64,000 bases of DNA. Source: Cyclobacteriaceae bacterium (GTDB lineage: Bacteria; Bacteroidota; Bacteroidia; Cytophagales; Cyclobacteriaceae). How positions within the stretch are numbered: position 1 is the stretch's first letter; every line of letters begins with the position of its first letter. Position numbers and translations under genes: made by a program. Under the pieces are notes generated by a model, which saw nothing but the letters and a program-made list of their open reading frames with translations, searched no databases and was not told the origin of the DNA. Shown here in pieces: positions 26,356-34,776 of this stretch. Location: the NCBI GenBank assembly GCA_030584025.1, contig CP129487.1, positions 3,439,001 through 3,503,000 of the forward strand. Direction: 5' to 3'.

Positions 26356-26739
26356 ATGAAGAAAATTTTCCTGTTTATTCTGGTAACCGCTGTATGGACT
26401 GCCTGTTCCACCACTCAAAAAACATCATCTGCTAAAAAAGCGCCCACGCCCGAAGGCCAATGGGAATACGCTATTTCCGATACGCCTGAAGGTAATTTCT
26501 CCGGCATCATGACAGTAACAAAAAATGGCGAAGGTTACACCGCATCGTTAAATGCCAACGGCAACGACTTACCGTTTGATTCCTTCAACTGGGATGAAAG
26601 CGCCCTGAAAGCCACCGGTGAACTCAACTACTCCGGTACACCCGTTCAATTTCAGGCCGCCATGAATGAAGACCAGATGGAAGGCGGCCTCTCGGCAATG
26701 GGCATGGTGTCTCCGTTTAAGGCGATGAGGAAGCGGTAG
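26356..26739 (+). CDS. small lipoprotein
   Basis: A 127-residue lipoprotein: the signal peptide MKKIFLFILVTAVWTAC has the lipobox TAC with the acylated cysteine at residue 17. A lysine/serine/threonine linker follows, then a single beta-rich domain that opens with GQWEYAISDTPEGNFSG, similar in style to the small domain found in other Bacteroidota outer-membrane lipoproteins. The function is unknown. I chose the ATG at 26356 because a TTG nine bases earlier gives only three extra residues. A TATCTTAG box at 26324-26331 is a weak promoter candidate. Confidence 0.75.
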   Translation: MKKIFLFILVTAVWTACSTTQKTSSAKKAPTPEGQWEYAISDTPEGNFSGIMTVTKNGEGYTASLNANGNDLPFDSFNWDESALKATGELNYSGTPVQFQAAMNEDQMEGGLSAMGMVSPFKAMRKR

Positions 26740-26771
26740 GAAGATAATTTCAAAGTTCAAAACCACAAAGT

Positions 26772-27863
26772 ATGAGATTATTACTAGCCGCATTAGCCTT
26801 ATATTCCTTTCTTGATGCTGCTGCACAAACTGTATTAAAATGCCGAATAGATAATTTAAAGCAAGGAAAAGTCTATTTATGGAATACAGATACAAACCGG
26901 ATTGACTCATTAGATATAATAAATCATTCATTTGAATACAGCTCTGAATTACCCGAGCCGGTTTTGTTCTACATAAAATTTAGAGGCTATAATGATTGGG
27001 GTTTTCCTATGCGAATGATCCTTTCCGAAGACTTAACCTCAATGTCTCTAAAGGAATTGAAACCCACCGTGGTAGGTAACTCCTGGAGAGACATTCATCC
27101 CAACAAGCCAGAGTTTATTTTTGACCCAAACCTCAATAGTAAACTTTTTAATTTTGAAAATGAGTGGCAGGTGTTTGGTGATTCCATAAACAAGCTTACT
27201 GATGAATCAGGTGATGATGAAATGCTGTTCAGCAAACGAAAAAATCTTTACGATGAATTCATTCTAAATACAGAAAAATTTATAAAGAATGACCACGATA
27301 AAATTGCAATTGCAGTTGTAATCTTTGAGTATTTAATAAAGAGTAACCTTATAGACCTCAATAAGACACGAGAATTATTTCTTCAATTGGACGGCTTAGT
27401 TAAATACTCAATAGAGGGATCAAAAATCGGGAATCACATAAATAAAGAGTTAAGTGTTAAGATTGGCGAAGTTGCCCCATCTTTTGAATCAAAAGATATG
27501 AATGGGAATCTGATTAAATTATCCCAGTTCCAAAATAAGACCGTTCTTCTTCACTTTTGGTCATCAACCTGCGGGCCATGTAGAGAAGAGAATAAAAATA
27601 TTAAAGCATTACATGAGAGTAATAGAAATATCGTGATAATTAATGTGTCCCTCGACACCAATGAAGATCAGTGGAACAAAGCTGTTGAAAAAGATGGACT
27701 ATCCAATATGATAAATACATGCGATTTAATGGGAACAAATAATAAAATAGCACAGGACTATTATATTCACGGTATTCCCATGCACTATTTAATCGATGGA
27801 AAGGGGAGAATAATAGCTAAGGGGTCATTTGAAGAAGTGATACTAAAGATTAACGGTTTTTAG
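26772..27863 (+). CDS. TlpA-like thioredoxin-fold protein with DUF4369-like N-terminus
   Basis: A 363-residue exported protein. A short signal peptide (to about residue 19, AAAQ) precedes a beta-rich DUF4369-like region, a helical middle part, and a C-terminal thioredoxin domain of the TlpA/ResA type from about residue 228 with the active site CGPC at 267-270 (WSSTCGPC). It should act as a disulfide reductase in the periplasm. It is markedly more AT-rich than the genes on either side, with many AAA, AAT and ATA codons, which suggests recent acquisition. No obvious redox partner is adjacent. Confidence 0.85.
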   Translation: MRLLLAALALYSFLDAAAQTVLKCRIDNLKQGKVYLWNTDTNRIDSLDIINHSFEYSSELPEPVLFYIKFRGYNDWGFPMRMILSEDLTSMSLKELKPTVVGNSWRDIHPNKPEFIFDPNLNSKLFNFENEWQVFGDSINKLTDESGDDEMLFSKRKNLYDEFILNTEKFIKNDHDKIAIAVVIFEYLIKSNLIDLNKTRELFLQLDGLVKYSIEGSKIGNHINKELSVKIGEVAPSFESKDMNGNLIKLSQFQNKTVLLHFWSSTCGPCREENKNIKALHESNRNIVIINVSLDTNEDQWNKAVEKDGLSNMINTCDLMGTNNKIAQDYYIHGIPMHYLIDGKGRIIAKGSFEEVILKINGF

Positions 27864-27977
27864 TAAGCAGGTATTCGCTAAAGACTTTTCAGCACTCAGT
27901 TGTTCGCATTCTTCGCAAAACTTGATTCTCAAAAATTCCTTAACTTCCCTCTCCTTAAACCTAAACCTTTTAATTGT

Positions 27978-28393
27978 ATGGACGCTAAAAAACGTATTCT
28001 CGCAACCCTGGTCGGGTTCGTTGTGTTCTTTCTGCTGGGCTGGCTGTTCTATGGTTTCCTGCTCATGGGTTTTTATGCTGAAAACGCTGGCTCGGCCACC
28101 AATGTGATGCGCGCTGAAACCGACATGGTGTGGTGGGCACTTATTGTGGGTAATGTATTCAGGCGTATTTCCTCGTGTACGTCTTCGGCAAGTGGGCTAA
28201 CATCACCACGTTTGGCGGTGGTTTTTCTGCAGGCCTGATCATCGGGCTCATTCTCGGTTTTGCTTTTAACCTGGGCATGTATGGCACCATGAATATCTCC
28301 AACCTTACCATTTCGTTAATTGATCCGTTTGTATCCGGGATTATGATGGCCATAACCGGTGGGGTGATTGGCTGGATGCTGGGAAGGAAGTAA
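27978..28393 (+). pseudogene. membrane protein gene interrupted by a one-base frameshift
   Basis: The ATG at 27978 (MDAKKRILATLVGF) opens a protein with three or four membrane segments that runs in frame to GNVF at 28160 and then goes out of frame to a stop at 28238. The second half (YFLVYVFGKWANITTFGGGF to the stop at 28393) continues in another frame. Joining them needs one missing base at 28158-28160 (TTC-CAG read as TTCAG), giving about 138 residues with GNVFQAYFLVYVFGKW. Such small DUF-type membrane proteins are common in Bacteroidota. The cause may be a mutation or a sequencing error. Confidence 0.75.
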
Positions 28394-28411
28394 TACGTAC
28401 CGATGGTTCTC

Positions 28412-28469
28412 AGTCCATAGTCGATAGCCTGTAGAATTTCTACCTGACTATCGACCATGGACTATCGAC
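28412..28469. repeat. imperfect inverted and direct repeats between two genes
   Basis: AGTCCATAGTCGATAG (28412-28427) is the inverse of CTATCGACCATGGACT (28448-28463) with one mismatch and a 20-base loop. GACTATCGAC also occurs twice, at 28446-28455 and 28460-28469. It lacks a T run, so a terminator role is unclear; the form looks like a dispersed intergenic repeat unit. Confidence 0.6.
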
Positions 28470-28487
28470 TATTGTTGGCCTAGCTAT

Positions 28488-28495
28488 TACTTTTG
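28488..28495 (+). promoter_or_regulatory. -7-like box directly before the GroES-like gene
   Basis: TACTTTTG matches TAnnTTTG exactly but lies only four bases before the ATG at 28500. If used, transcription would start at or just after the start codon and give a leaderless message. There is no good -33 box, so it may be chance. Confidence 0.35.
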
Positions 28496-28499
28496 CTCC

Positions 28500-28874
28500 A
28501 TGAAACTTACAGCCGACAATAAACTGAAAAAACTCATTGTAGTGGGCGACCGGGTACTGATCAAGCCCGGCAAACAAACCGATAAAACCGACAGCGGACT
28601 TTACCTGCCACCGGGTGTTCAGGAAAAAGAAAAAATCCAAAGTGGTTATGTGATTAAAGTGGGGCCGGGTTATCCGTTGCCCTTACCAGCCGATGAAGAC
28701 GATATGTGGAAAGGCCGCGATGAGCAGGTGAAGTATTTGCCGCTTCAGGCACAGGAAGGCGACCTGGCCATTTTTGTGCAGAAGGGCGCCATTGAAGTGA
28801 TGTACGAGAGTGAAAAATATTTTATTGTTCCGCAATCATCCATACTGATGCTGGAACGGGAGGAGGATTTGTAG
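28500..28874 (+). CDS. GroES-like co-chaperonin domain protein
   Basis: A 124-residue protein with the GroES fold: VVGDRVLIKPGKQTDKTDSG (residues 14-33) matches the opening of Cpn10 proteins, followed by a loop (GLYLPPGVQEKEKIQSGYVI) and a C-terminal strand SEKYFIVPQSSILMLER. It is longer than classical GroES (about 95) by an insertion near residues 55-80 with PADEDDMWKGRDEQ. There is no groEL beside it, so it is a stand-alone paralogue with an unknown partner. No in-frame start is better than the ATG at 28500. Confidence 0.82.
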   Translation: MKLTADNKLKKLIVVGDRVLIKPGKQTDKTDSGLYLPPGVQEKEKIQSGYVIKVGPGYPLPLPADEDDMWKGRDEQVKYLPLQAQEGDLAIFVQKGAIEVMYESEKYFIVPQSSILMLEREEDL

Positions 28875-28897
28875 AAGCGTTTTGTTAATTTTAGTAC

Positions 28898-29476
28898 ATG
28901 GAAGACTTGATCCTGAAAATACCGGAGCAATACCCGATGACAGATGATGAGTTGTTTGCCTTCTGCGCAGCCAACAAAGAACTCCGTATTGAACGTGATG
29001 AAAATGGTCAACTTATAATTATGTCACCAGCTGGGGGAATAACAGGAAATTTAAACTTTAAACTTACAGGAATTTTTAGTCAGTGGGTTGAAACTCATCC
29101 GGACCTTGGGTATGGCTTCGACTCTGCAACAGGCTTCAGATTACCAGATAAATCCATGCGATCACCCGATGTATCGTGGGTAAAAAAGGAAAAATGGGAT
29201 GCGTTAAGCTTAACAGAAAAAGAAAAATTCGCACCGGTTTGCCCTGACTTTGTTATTGAGCTTCGATCCAAATCGGATTCGCTTCAACAACTGAAGTTGA
29301 AAATGGAAAAATGGGTGAGTAATGGCTGCACGCTGGCGTGGTTAATTGATCCGATAGAAGAAAAGACTTACATCTACTCTGGTAACACCGTTCAGGAAAT
29401 TTCAGGATTCGCATCCAACATTTCCGGCACTGAACTCCTCCCCGGTTTTGAGCTTGATCTTTCACGGCTCAGGTAA
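28898..29476 (+). CDS. Uma2 family (PD-(D/E)XK nuclease-like) protein
   Basis: A 192-residue Uma2-family protein. The family motifs are present: EQYPMTDDELFAFC near the start, the core RSPDVSWV (about residues 87-94), the nuclease-like FVIELRSKSDSL (about 117-128), and NGCTLAWLIDP before the C-terminal strands. These proteins have a restriction-endonuclease-like fold, but the cellular role is unknown; they are abundant in cyanobacteria and also found in Bacteroidota. Its TAA overlaps the ATG of the next small gene (TAATG), so the two are cotranscribed. Confidence 0.88.
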   Translation: MEDLILKIPEQYPMTDDELFAFCAANKELRIERDENGQLIIMSPAGGITGNLNFKLTGIFSQWVETHPDLGYGFDSATGFRLPDKSMRSPDVSWVKKEKWDALSLTEKEKFAPVCPDFVIELRSKSDSLQQLKLKMEKWVSNGCTLAWLIDPIEEKTYIYSGNTVQEISGFASNISGTELLPGFELDLSRLR

Positions 29477-29682
29477 TGGCCGGTCTATCATTGGATGTTT
29501 TACGCGTAGGCAAAAAATACAAACTCATCAACTACGGTGAAGTTAATGAGTTTGTAGTAGAGCACATTTTAGGCAATGGCGACTTCAAGGTGAAGAACAT
29601 TCACACCTTGGAACGCTACCTGCTGAAAGACCTGATCAAATTTGGCCAGGGAAAAGATTTTGAAATTCGCGAGCTGGAATAA
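29476..29682 (+). CDS. small conserved hypothetical protein
   Basis: A 68-residue protein without signal or membrane segment. It looks like a compact beta-barrel: alternating strands VGKKYKLINYG, EFVVEHILGNGDFKVKNIHT, LKDLIKFGQGKDFEIREL. The pattern suggests a small SH3-like fold, but I do not recognise a named family. It overlaps the Uma2 gene by one base and converges on the hemerythrin gene with one base between them. Confidence 0.65.
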   Translation: MAGLSLDVLRVGKKYKLINYGEVNEFVVEHILGNGDFKVKNIHTLERYLLKDLIKFGQGKDFEIRELE

Positions 29683-29683
29683 G

Positions 29684-30373
29684 TTACAACACAACGGTTG
29701 GTTTGTCTAGTCCGCGCATTACCCGGTCAAAGCGCTCAGTAGACAACTCCTGCTCAATTAGCGCGAGCAAAGCCGTTAACAACTCGGCTGGTGCAAACGC
29801 GCGAACTTCCTGCAGCCATTTTATCAACTCGGTGTTGTTGATACCACGCACCATCCATTTGGCATACTTCATCATTTTCTGAGGAGGCACAGCTTGGACC
29901 AAAGCCTGCTCGGTAGCTTTTATGGTAGCATCGGAATATTGTTTCCACAACACGGCATTCAACTCAATCTCTTCCTTGTTCATGTGGTACAGGTTGAATG
30001 CAATAAATTCGTTGAACGCATAGAATAAATTTCTTCCGGTAATGGCGCGCGCATGATCGTCTGGCTCTTCGCGCCATTGCGCAATCAGGTCGGTAAGTAC
30101 CTGCCCAAGCCGGTGATCTTCTTCGTGTTCCTTTTCAAACATTTTAGCTACTTCTGGGTTCGTTTCTTCCAGCGGGTGATTGAAAAATTCATCTTCATTA
30201 TGCGCATGACTTTCAAACAACACCAGCACATCCTCTACCTGTTGCATGGCAGCTTCTCCGGCTTTTGCATCGGCCAGATCGGTTTGCTGTAATGTCAATG
30301 CGGTATCGTATAAAAATGCCCGTAAGCCTTTGTGTACCTGGTTAAAACTGTTGTAACGATTGGTTGTATTCAT
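29684..30373 (-). CDS. hemerythrin domain protein
   Basis: A 229-residue cytoplasmic protein with an N-terminal hemerythrin/HHE domain. Iron-ligand candidates are His14 (QVHKG), HAHNEDEFF at about 56-64, EHEEDH at about 80-85, and the His/Glu pair in LYHMNKEEIE at about 128-137. Such proteins bind oxygen or nitric oxide at a di-iron site or help iron-sulfur repair. The last 90 residues form a helical extension with PPQKMMKYAKWMVRGI. It is 11 bases from the cytochrome c gene upstream, and the two probably form an operon. Confidence 0.85.
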   Translation of the reverse strand: MNTTNRYNSFNQVHKGLRAFLYDTALTLQQTDLADAKAGEAAMQQVEDVLVLFESHAHNEDEFFNHPLEETNPEVAKMFEKEHEEDHRLGQVLTDLIAQWREEPDDHARAITGRNLFYAFNEFIAFNLYHMNKEEIELNAVLWKQYSDATIKATEQALVQAVPPQKMMKYAKWMVRGINNTELIKWLQEVRAFAPAELLTALLALIEQELSTERFDRVMRGLDKPTVVL

Positions 30374-30384
30374 GACTAATTAAT

Positions 30385-31260
30385 TTAAATGCTTTTCAAA
30401 TAGGCGTACAGGGCCTTTAATTCTGTGTCGGTGTAGGCGGCCGTCATGGGCCATGGCATATTTTTCGGATCAATCTCTTTTCCTTCCGGAGTTTTGCCGG
30501 AGCGCAACACGGTGATAAACTGATCTTCTGTCCATTTGCCCACATTACCGGATGTTGTTACATCGGGCACTACCGGAAACCCCGGAGCAATCGGATCGCC
30601 ACCTTTCATGTTGGGTCTGTGGCAACCTGTACATGAAGTAGAAAGGTATTTGCCGAAATCAACAGACACTTCTGACTTAACCTGCTTGATCAGTTCGGTT
30701 GAGTGATCAATTTTCTCAGCCACAATCAACGGCAGTTTATCCAGCGATGCCAGAATATAACTGAGTGGCTTCAGGTTGTGGTCGGGCAGTTTGCGGTCAA
30801 CCGGTTGCAGGCTTTGCGCATACGCAATGATCGCGCTCATGTCTTCTTCACTTAAGTGCGTAAACTCATACGAGGGCATGAACAGCAACGTTTTTCCGTC
30901 TCTGCGGATGCCGTGCTTCAACGCCAACACCCAATCTTCCGTGCTGTAATCGTTGGGCAAGCCGCCCTTGCCTTTGGTCAGGTTTTTACCGATGAGTAAA
31001 CCCAAGCCGGGATCATCTACAAAAACCTTCCCGCCCATATCGTCACCATGACAATCGCGGCAGCCTTTTACAATCGCCAGTCGTTCGCCACAGGCTAGTT
31101 GGGCGCTGTCGTACCGGATATTCAACACCGGTGCCTGCACAACATATTTCTGATTGATGCGGGTTTGAACCTGGTAATACATGTAGCCATATACCCCGAC
31201 TATCAATATACCAATGGAGAGGAGGGCAATACCCGTACCCTTTAAAATTCTAATTAACAT
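30385..31260 (-). CDS. membrane-anchored diheme cytochrome c
   Basis: A 291-residue protein with one N-terminal membrane helix (about residues 8-29) and two c-type heme sites, CRDCH at 67-71 and CTGCH at 210-214. Each site is followed by a matching axial methionine region (MPSYEF at about 128 and NMPW near 270), as expected for two tandem cytochrome c domains. It should carry electrons in the periplasm. It shares a transcript with the hemerythrin gene downstream and is divergent from an AraC-type regulator 91 bases away. Confidence 0.88.
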   Translation of the reverse strand: MLIRILKGTGIALLSIGILIVGVYGYMYYQVQTRINQKYVVQAPVLNIRYDSAQLACGERLAIVKGCRDCHGDDMGGKVFVDDPGLGLLIGKNLTKGKGGLPNDYSTEDWVLALKHGIRRDGKTLLFMPSYEFTHLSEEDMSAIIAYAQSLQPVDRKLPDHNLKPLSYILASLDKLPLIVAEKIDHSTELIKQVKSEVSVDFGKYLSTSCTGCHRPNMKGGDPIAPGFPVVPDVTTSGNVGKWTEDQFITVLRSGKTPEGKEIDPKNMPWPMTAAYTDTELKALYAYLKSI

Positions 31261-31346
31261 ACGTTAAAATGTTCGTTTAAGGGCTAAAAACGTAGAAACC
31301 AAAAACAAAGGCCTACGTTAAACGGAGCATCTTATACGCTAAAGGG
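31261..31346. promoter_or_regulatory. divergent intergenic region with operator-like direct repeats
   Basis: ACGTTAAA occurs at 31261-31268 and again at 31315-31322. CGTTTAAGGG (31274-31283) and CGCTAAAGGG (31337-31346) are related second half-sites that follow each copy. Paired direct repeats in the gap before an AraC-type gene suggest sites for that regulator. This is inference from position and repetition. Confidence 0.4.
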
Positions 31347-31351
31347 AGTTT

Positions 31352-32305
31352 ATGAAAACCGCTCCGGTTATTCCGGTTGATGAATTTTTGAGCCATACCA
31401 TCCGTCAGGAGGAAACCGATTGTTTTCAGGTTGCCGAGCGCCTTCATCCCGACTTTGGCTTTTGGCGCGAACGAAGCATTGACCTGGGGCATATTCGGGT
31501 ATTTGAACACAAAGCCGATTTCAACCGGAAGGTTAACGTTCATTTTACTGACCATTCGCTCCGCGACAATGTTCATCACTGCATGTCGGTGGATGGAGAA
31601 ATGGGCGCACACTTTCAGCATCTGAAACTAAGCGCACACCTGAACCCGAAAACGTTTCACCAGGTGTACCTGCCCGGTCAAGAGTATCACCTGAGCATGC
31701 AGCGCACCTTTGTTAACGTTCATGTTGAGGTTAAGCGTGATTATTACACTTCGCTACTCTGTGATTCAGAAAGATGGTCGGCTGAAATGAAACAGAAGCT
31801 ATTGGACAGCCAGGTTTTTTACACCGGTGAATTCCAGTTGTCGCTGCCCATGATGCGCGTGATTCATTCTATTTTTGACAGCCCAATTAGTGGTTCATTG
31901 AAAAAATTGCTGATTGAAGCGAAAGTGCATGAGCTTATTGCACTTCAACTGAACAGCACGGTGAATGTACTTCAAGGAAAAGCAAACCCAATCACAATCG
32001 AATTGTTTCAAAGTATCCGGCAATATCTGGATCAAACATTCCTGCAAGATCATTCCTTGAAAAATATTGCCCGGCATTTTGGCATCAATGAGTTCTCACT
32101 CAAAAAAGGATTCAAAGAAAATTTCAACACCACTGTATTCGAATACCTGCTTAACAAAAGATTGGAACACGGACTGCAGTTATTACAAACCGGCCAGTAT
32201 TGCGTTGAAGAAGTGGGATCAACAGTAGGTTACAAATATCCCAACCATTTTTCTACTGCCTTCAAAAAACGCTTTGGTATCAGTCCGATGCAGGTGCGTC
32301 ATTAA
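31352..32305 (+). CDS. AraC family transcriptional regulator
   Basis: A 317-residue regulator. The N-terminal 200 residues form a ligand- or partner-binding part unlike the classical cupin type. The C-terminal AraC DNA-binding domain holds two helix-turn-helix units (HSLKNIARHFGINEFSLKKG and CVEEVGSTVGYKYPNHFST), ending with FGISPMQVR. It is divergent from the cytochrome c/hemerythrin pair and is the likely regulator of that operon. Its stop overlaps the end of the convergent FtsX-like gene by four bases. Confidence 0.9.
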   Translation: MKTAPVIPVDEFLSHTIRQEETDCFQVAERLHPDFGFWRERSIDLGHIRVFEHKADFNRKVNVHFTDHSLRDNVHHCMSVDGEMGAHFQHLKLSAHLNPKTFHQVYLPGQEYHLSMQRTFVNVHVEVKRDYYTSLLCDSERWSAEMKQKLLDSQVFYTGEFQLSLPMMRVIHSIFDSPISGSLKKLLIEAKVHELIALQLNSTVNVLQGKANPITIELFQSIRQYLDQTFLQDHSLKNIARHFGINEFSLKKGFKENFNTTVFEYLLNKRLEHGLQLLQTGQYCVEEVGSTVGYKYPNHFSTAFKKRFGISPMQVRH

Positions 32306-34752
32306 TCTTCACGCAAACTTATGGTGGGGTTTACGGAAGTAGTTCTAAGGGTATGATACATAATCGTAACTCCTATAAGCGCTACGATCAGCAAAAGGGT
32401 TACACCATAATATCCCCATGAAACATCAACCCGATAGGCATAATCCTGCAACCAGGAAGAGATAAACACATAACTCACAGGAACAGCAATTAAAGTTGCC
32501 ATCAGCATTACCACCACGTACTCCTTACCAAACAATTTTATGAGACGAACCTGACTTGCTCCAAATACCCTGCGCACAGCAATTTCCTTGGTGCGGGTTT
32601 TTAATGAATAGGCCACCAAACCAAATAATCCTAAAAATGCTATAATGATGGTCAGGCCGCTGAACGTAAACAATACATTAAGCTGGTTTCGCTCTTGCTT
32701 ATACAGTTTGTCGAAGAGTTCATCTAAAAACACATATTCAAAAGGATACTGCGGAAATAATGTATTCCATGTTTTCTCAACTTCGGCTACATGCTCACTG
32801 ATCTGGTCTGCGGAAAGCTTCACTAAAAATGTGCGCAACCACAAAGGTTCAAATACCATAACAACCGGATCAACCGCGTTCTTCAATGTTTCCTGATGAA
32901 AATCTTTTACCACACCAACAACAGGGCCTTTGTCCAGGCTATACGTTCCTTGTGTCCAGCTAATTTGCTTTCCAATAACTTCATGTGGATCGGTCCAACC
33001 CAATTTATGCATAGCGGTTTCATTAATAATGTATTCGCGCTTTTTGCTGATGAGATACTGCTGAATGGATTCGGTACCTGTAAACTCAGGCAACGGATCA
33101 TAGGTTAAGGTTTTTGACAGCGGCTCGCCTGCCAACAACTCCAATCCCATCACATTAATAAAGTCATGGTCAATTACCTGGATATCCATGATTGGCGCTT
33201 CAATCACAGTTCCGGTCATGCCCTCGTACCACACGTTTCCACCATCGCGGATTTCACGTGAAGGAACTTCAAGGCAAGCCGTAACACCTTCAATACCCGG
33301 TTTACCACTAAGTTCATCCTTAAATGTTTTGAATTTATCTTTTACGGTATCGGGTACTGCAGTCAGCGCTAAAACCTGTTCCTTTTTCATTCCCAGGTTT
33401 TTTTCTTTCAGGTAAAGAAACTGTTGCCGACCAATGATTGCACTTCCCACCAACAGCATGCAGATGCCAAACTGTGCTGTGACTAAAGCCTTCCTAAAGG
33501 ATATACCGAAAGAATTTCCTTTCATCGTTACCGCCTTAGTGCTCTTCATTACGTTTACCGGCTTCACTGCAGAAAGCACAAAAGCAGGATAAAAGCCTGA
33601 AAGGATTCCAGTTGTCAACACCACACTTCCCAACCCAATCAACATAATCTCCCAGCTCAACAAATTCGAAACATTCAGTGCCTGATTAAAATACGGGTAA
33701 ACCAAATAAGTAAGTCCAGTAGCCAATATCGCAGCGATGGCACAAAGCACAGTAGATTCTGTAAGCGAATAGAAAACCACTTGACGAAGTCCGGAGCCCA
33801 TTACCTTACGAATACCGATTTCTTTTGCCCGGCCAATCGCAATCACACTGTTCAGGTTTATGAAATTGATCATGGCCAGCAATAAAATAAAAATGCCCAC
33901 GCCAGTAAAAATTTTCACGTTTGCGTTATCTCCATTGGGTAATACTTCACGTGCCAGGTTGGAGTGCAGGTGAATATCCTTCAGCGGCCATAACACATAT
34001 TCGGTTCCAGCCCTGCTTTGTTCGCCTTGGTTCTTCACCATCAGGTCTTCAATTTTTTCTTTCAATCCAGCAACAGTCGTATTTTCCTTCAGCAGCAAGT
34101 ATGTATATGCCCACCATCCCCGATCCTCCTCATTTCGAAAAGAAAACAGCATATCAACGGGAAGATGCGTGTGACCCGGCAGGTCTTCCATAATACCGGT
34201 TATCTTGTATACTTCTTCATCCGTGTCCCAGTAACGTGTAATGATCAAGTCGCGACCAAACGCATCCTCATCTCCGAAATATTTTTTGGCCATGGATTGT
34301 GTTAAGACCACGGAGTAAGGTTGAGCAAGAGCGGTTTTGGGATCGCCTTTCAACAAGTTGAAATCAAAAACATCAAATACATACGGATCGGTTGAATAGG
34401 CATGTTGCGGTGTAAACTTTTCGTTACCAATCCGCACAAATTTTGGTTCATGATTTTGAAAGCGAACCAATTTCTCTACTTCAGGAATTTCATCCGGAAT
34501 TGATTTAGTCCAATCCGCATCCACGCGGGCAAAGTGCGTATCATAGCCAGTATCGGAAGTATAATGAACCGTCAGGCGATAAATCCGTTCGGCCTGCGTA
34601 TGAAAATTGTCAAAGCTTGTTTCATAAATCACGTAGATTACAATTAGCATACAGGCCGTAAAGCCAATAGCCAATCCACTCAGGTTAAGAAAATTGAATC
34701 CCCGGTTTTTCGAAAAACTTCTGACGATGATTTTGAAATAATTTTTTAGCAT
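32302..34752 (-). CDS. ABC transporter permease, MacB/FtsX type
   Basis: An 816-residue double-unit permease: two halves, each with an N-terminal membrane helix and a MacB-like periplasmic core domain, then FtsX three-helix segments (about residues 280-400 and 690-800). The second half repeats the first one's motif AIGRAKEIGIRKVMGSG as KTRTKEIAVRRVFGAS. Such proteins export or mechanically work on envelope substrates. They need a separate ATPase, which is not encoded nearby. Large families of these are typical of Bacteroidota. Confidence 0.88.
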   Translation of the reverse strand: MLKNYFKIIVRSFSKNRGFNFLNLSGLAIGFTACMLIVIYVIYETSFDNFHTQAERIYRLTVHYTSDTGYDTHFARVDADWTKSIPDEIPEVEKLVRFQNHEPKFVRIGNEKFTPQHAYSTDPYVFDVFDFNLLKGDPKTALAQPYSVVLTQSMAKKYFGDEDAFGRDLIITRYWDTDEEVYKITGIMEDLPGHTHLPVDMLFSFRNEEDRGWWAYTYLLLKENTTVAGLKEKIEDLMVKNQGEQSRAGTEYVLWPLKDIHLHSNLAREVLPNGDNANVKIFTGVGIFILLLAMINFINLNSVIAIGRAKEIGIRKVMGSGLRQVVFYSLTESTVLCAIAAILATGLTYLVYPYFNQALNVSNLLSWEIMLIGLGSVVLTTGILSGFYPAFVLSAVKPVNVMKSTKAVTMKGNSFGISFRKALVTAQFGICMLLVGSAIIGRQQFLYLKEKNLGMKKEQVLALTAVPDTVKDKFKTFKDELSGKPGIEGVTACLEVPSREIRDGGNVWYEGMTGTVIEAPIMDIQVIDHDFINVMGLELLAGEPLSKTLTYDPLPEFTGTESIQQYLISKKREYIINETAMHKLGWTDPHEVIGKQISWTQGTYSLDKGPVVGVVKDFHQETLKNAVDPVVMVFEPLWLRTFLVKLSADQISEHVAEVEKTWNTLFPQYPFEYVFLDELFDKLYKQERNQLNVLFTFSGLTIIIAFLGLFGLVAYSLKTRTKEIAVRRVFGASQVRLIKLFGKEYVVVMLMATLIAVPVSYVFISSWLQDYAYRVDVSWGYYGVTLLLIVALIGVTIMYHTLRTTSVNPTISLRED

Positions 34753-34776
34753 GACTGATTTTTATGTTATCGGATT

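Noticed and set aside
28175..28393. A separate small membrane protein starting with GTG at 28175
   Set aside because: It continues the interrupted protein that starts at 27978, and the missing base explains both halves.
28898..29682. Uma2 and its small partner as a defence system
   Set aside because: Uma2 proteins have a nuclease-like fold, but there is no methylase, sensor or other defence gene nearby.
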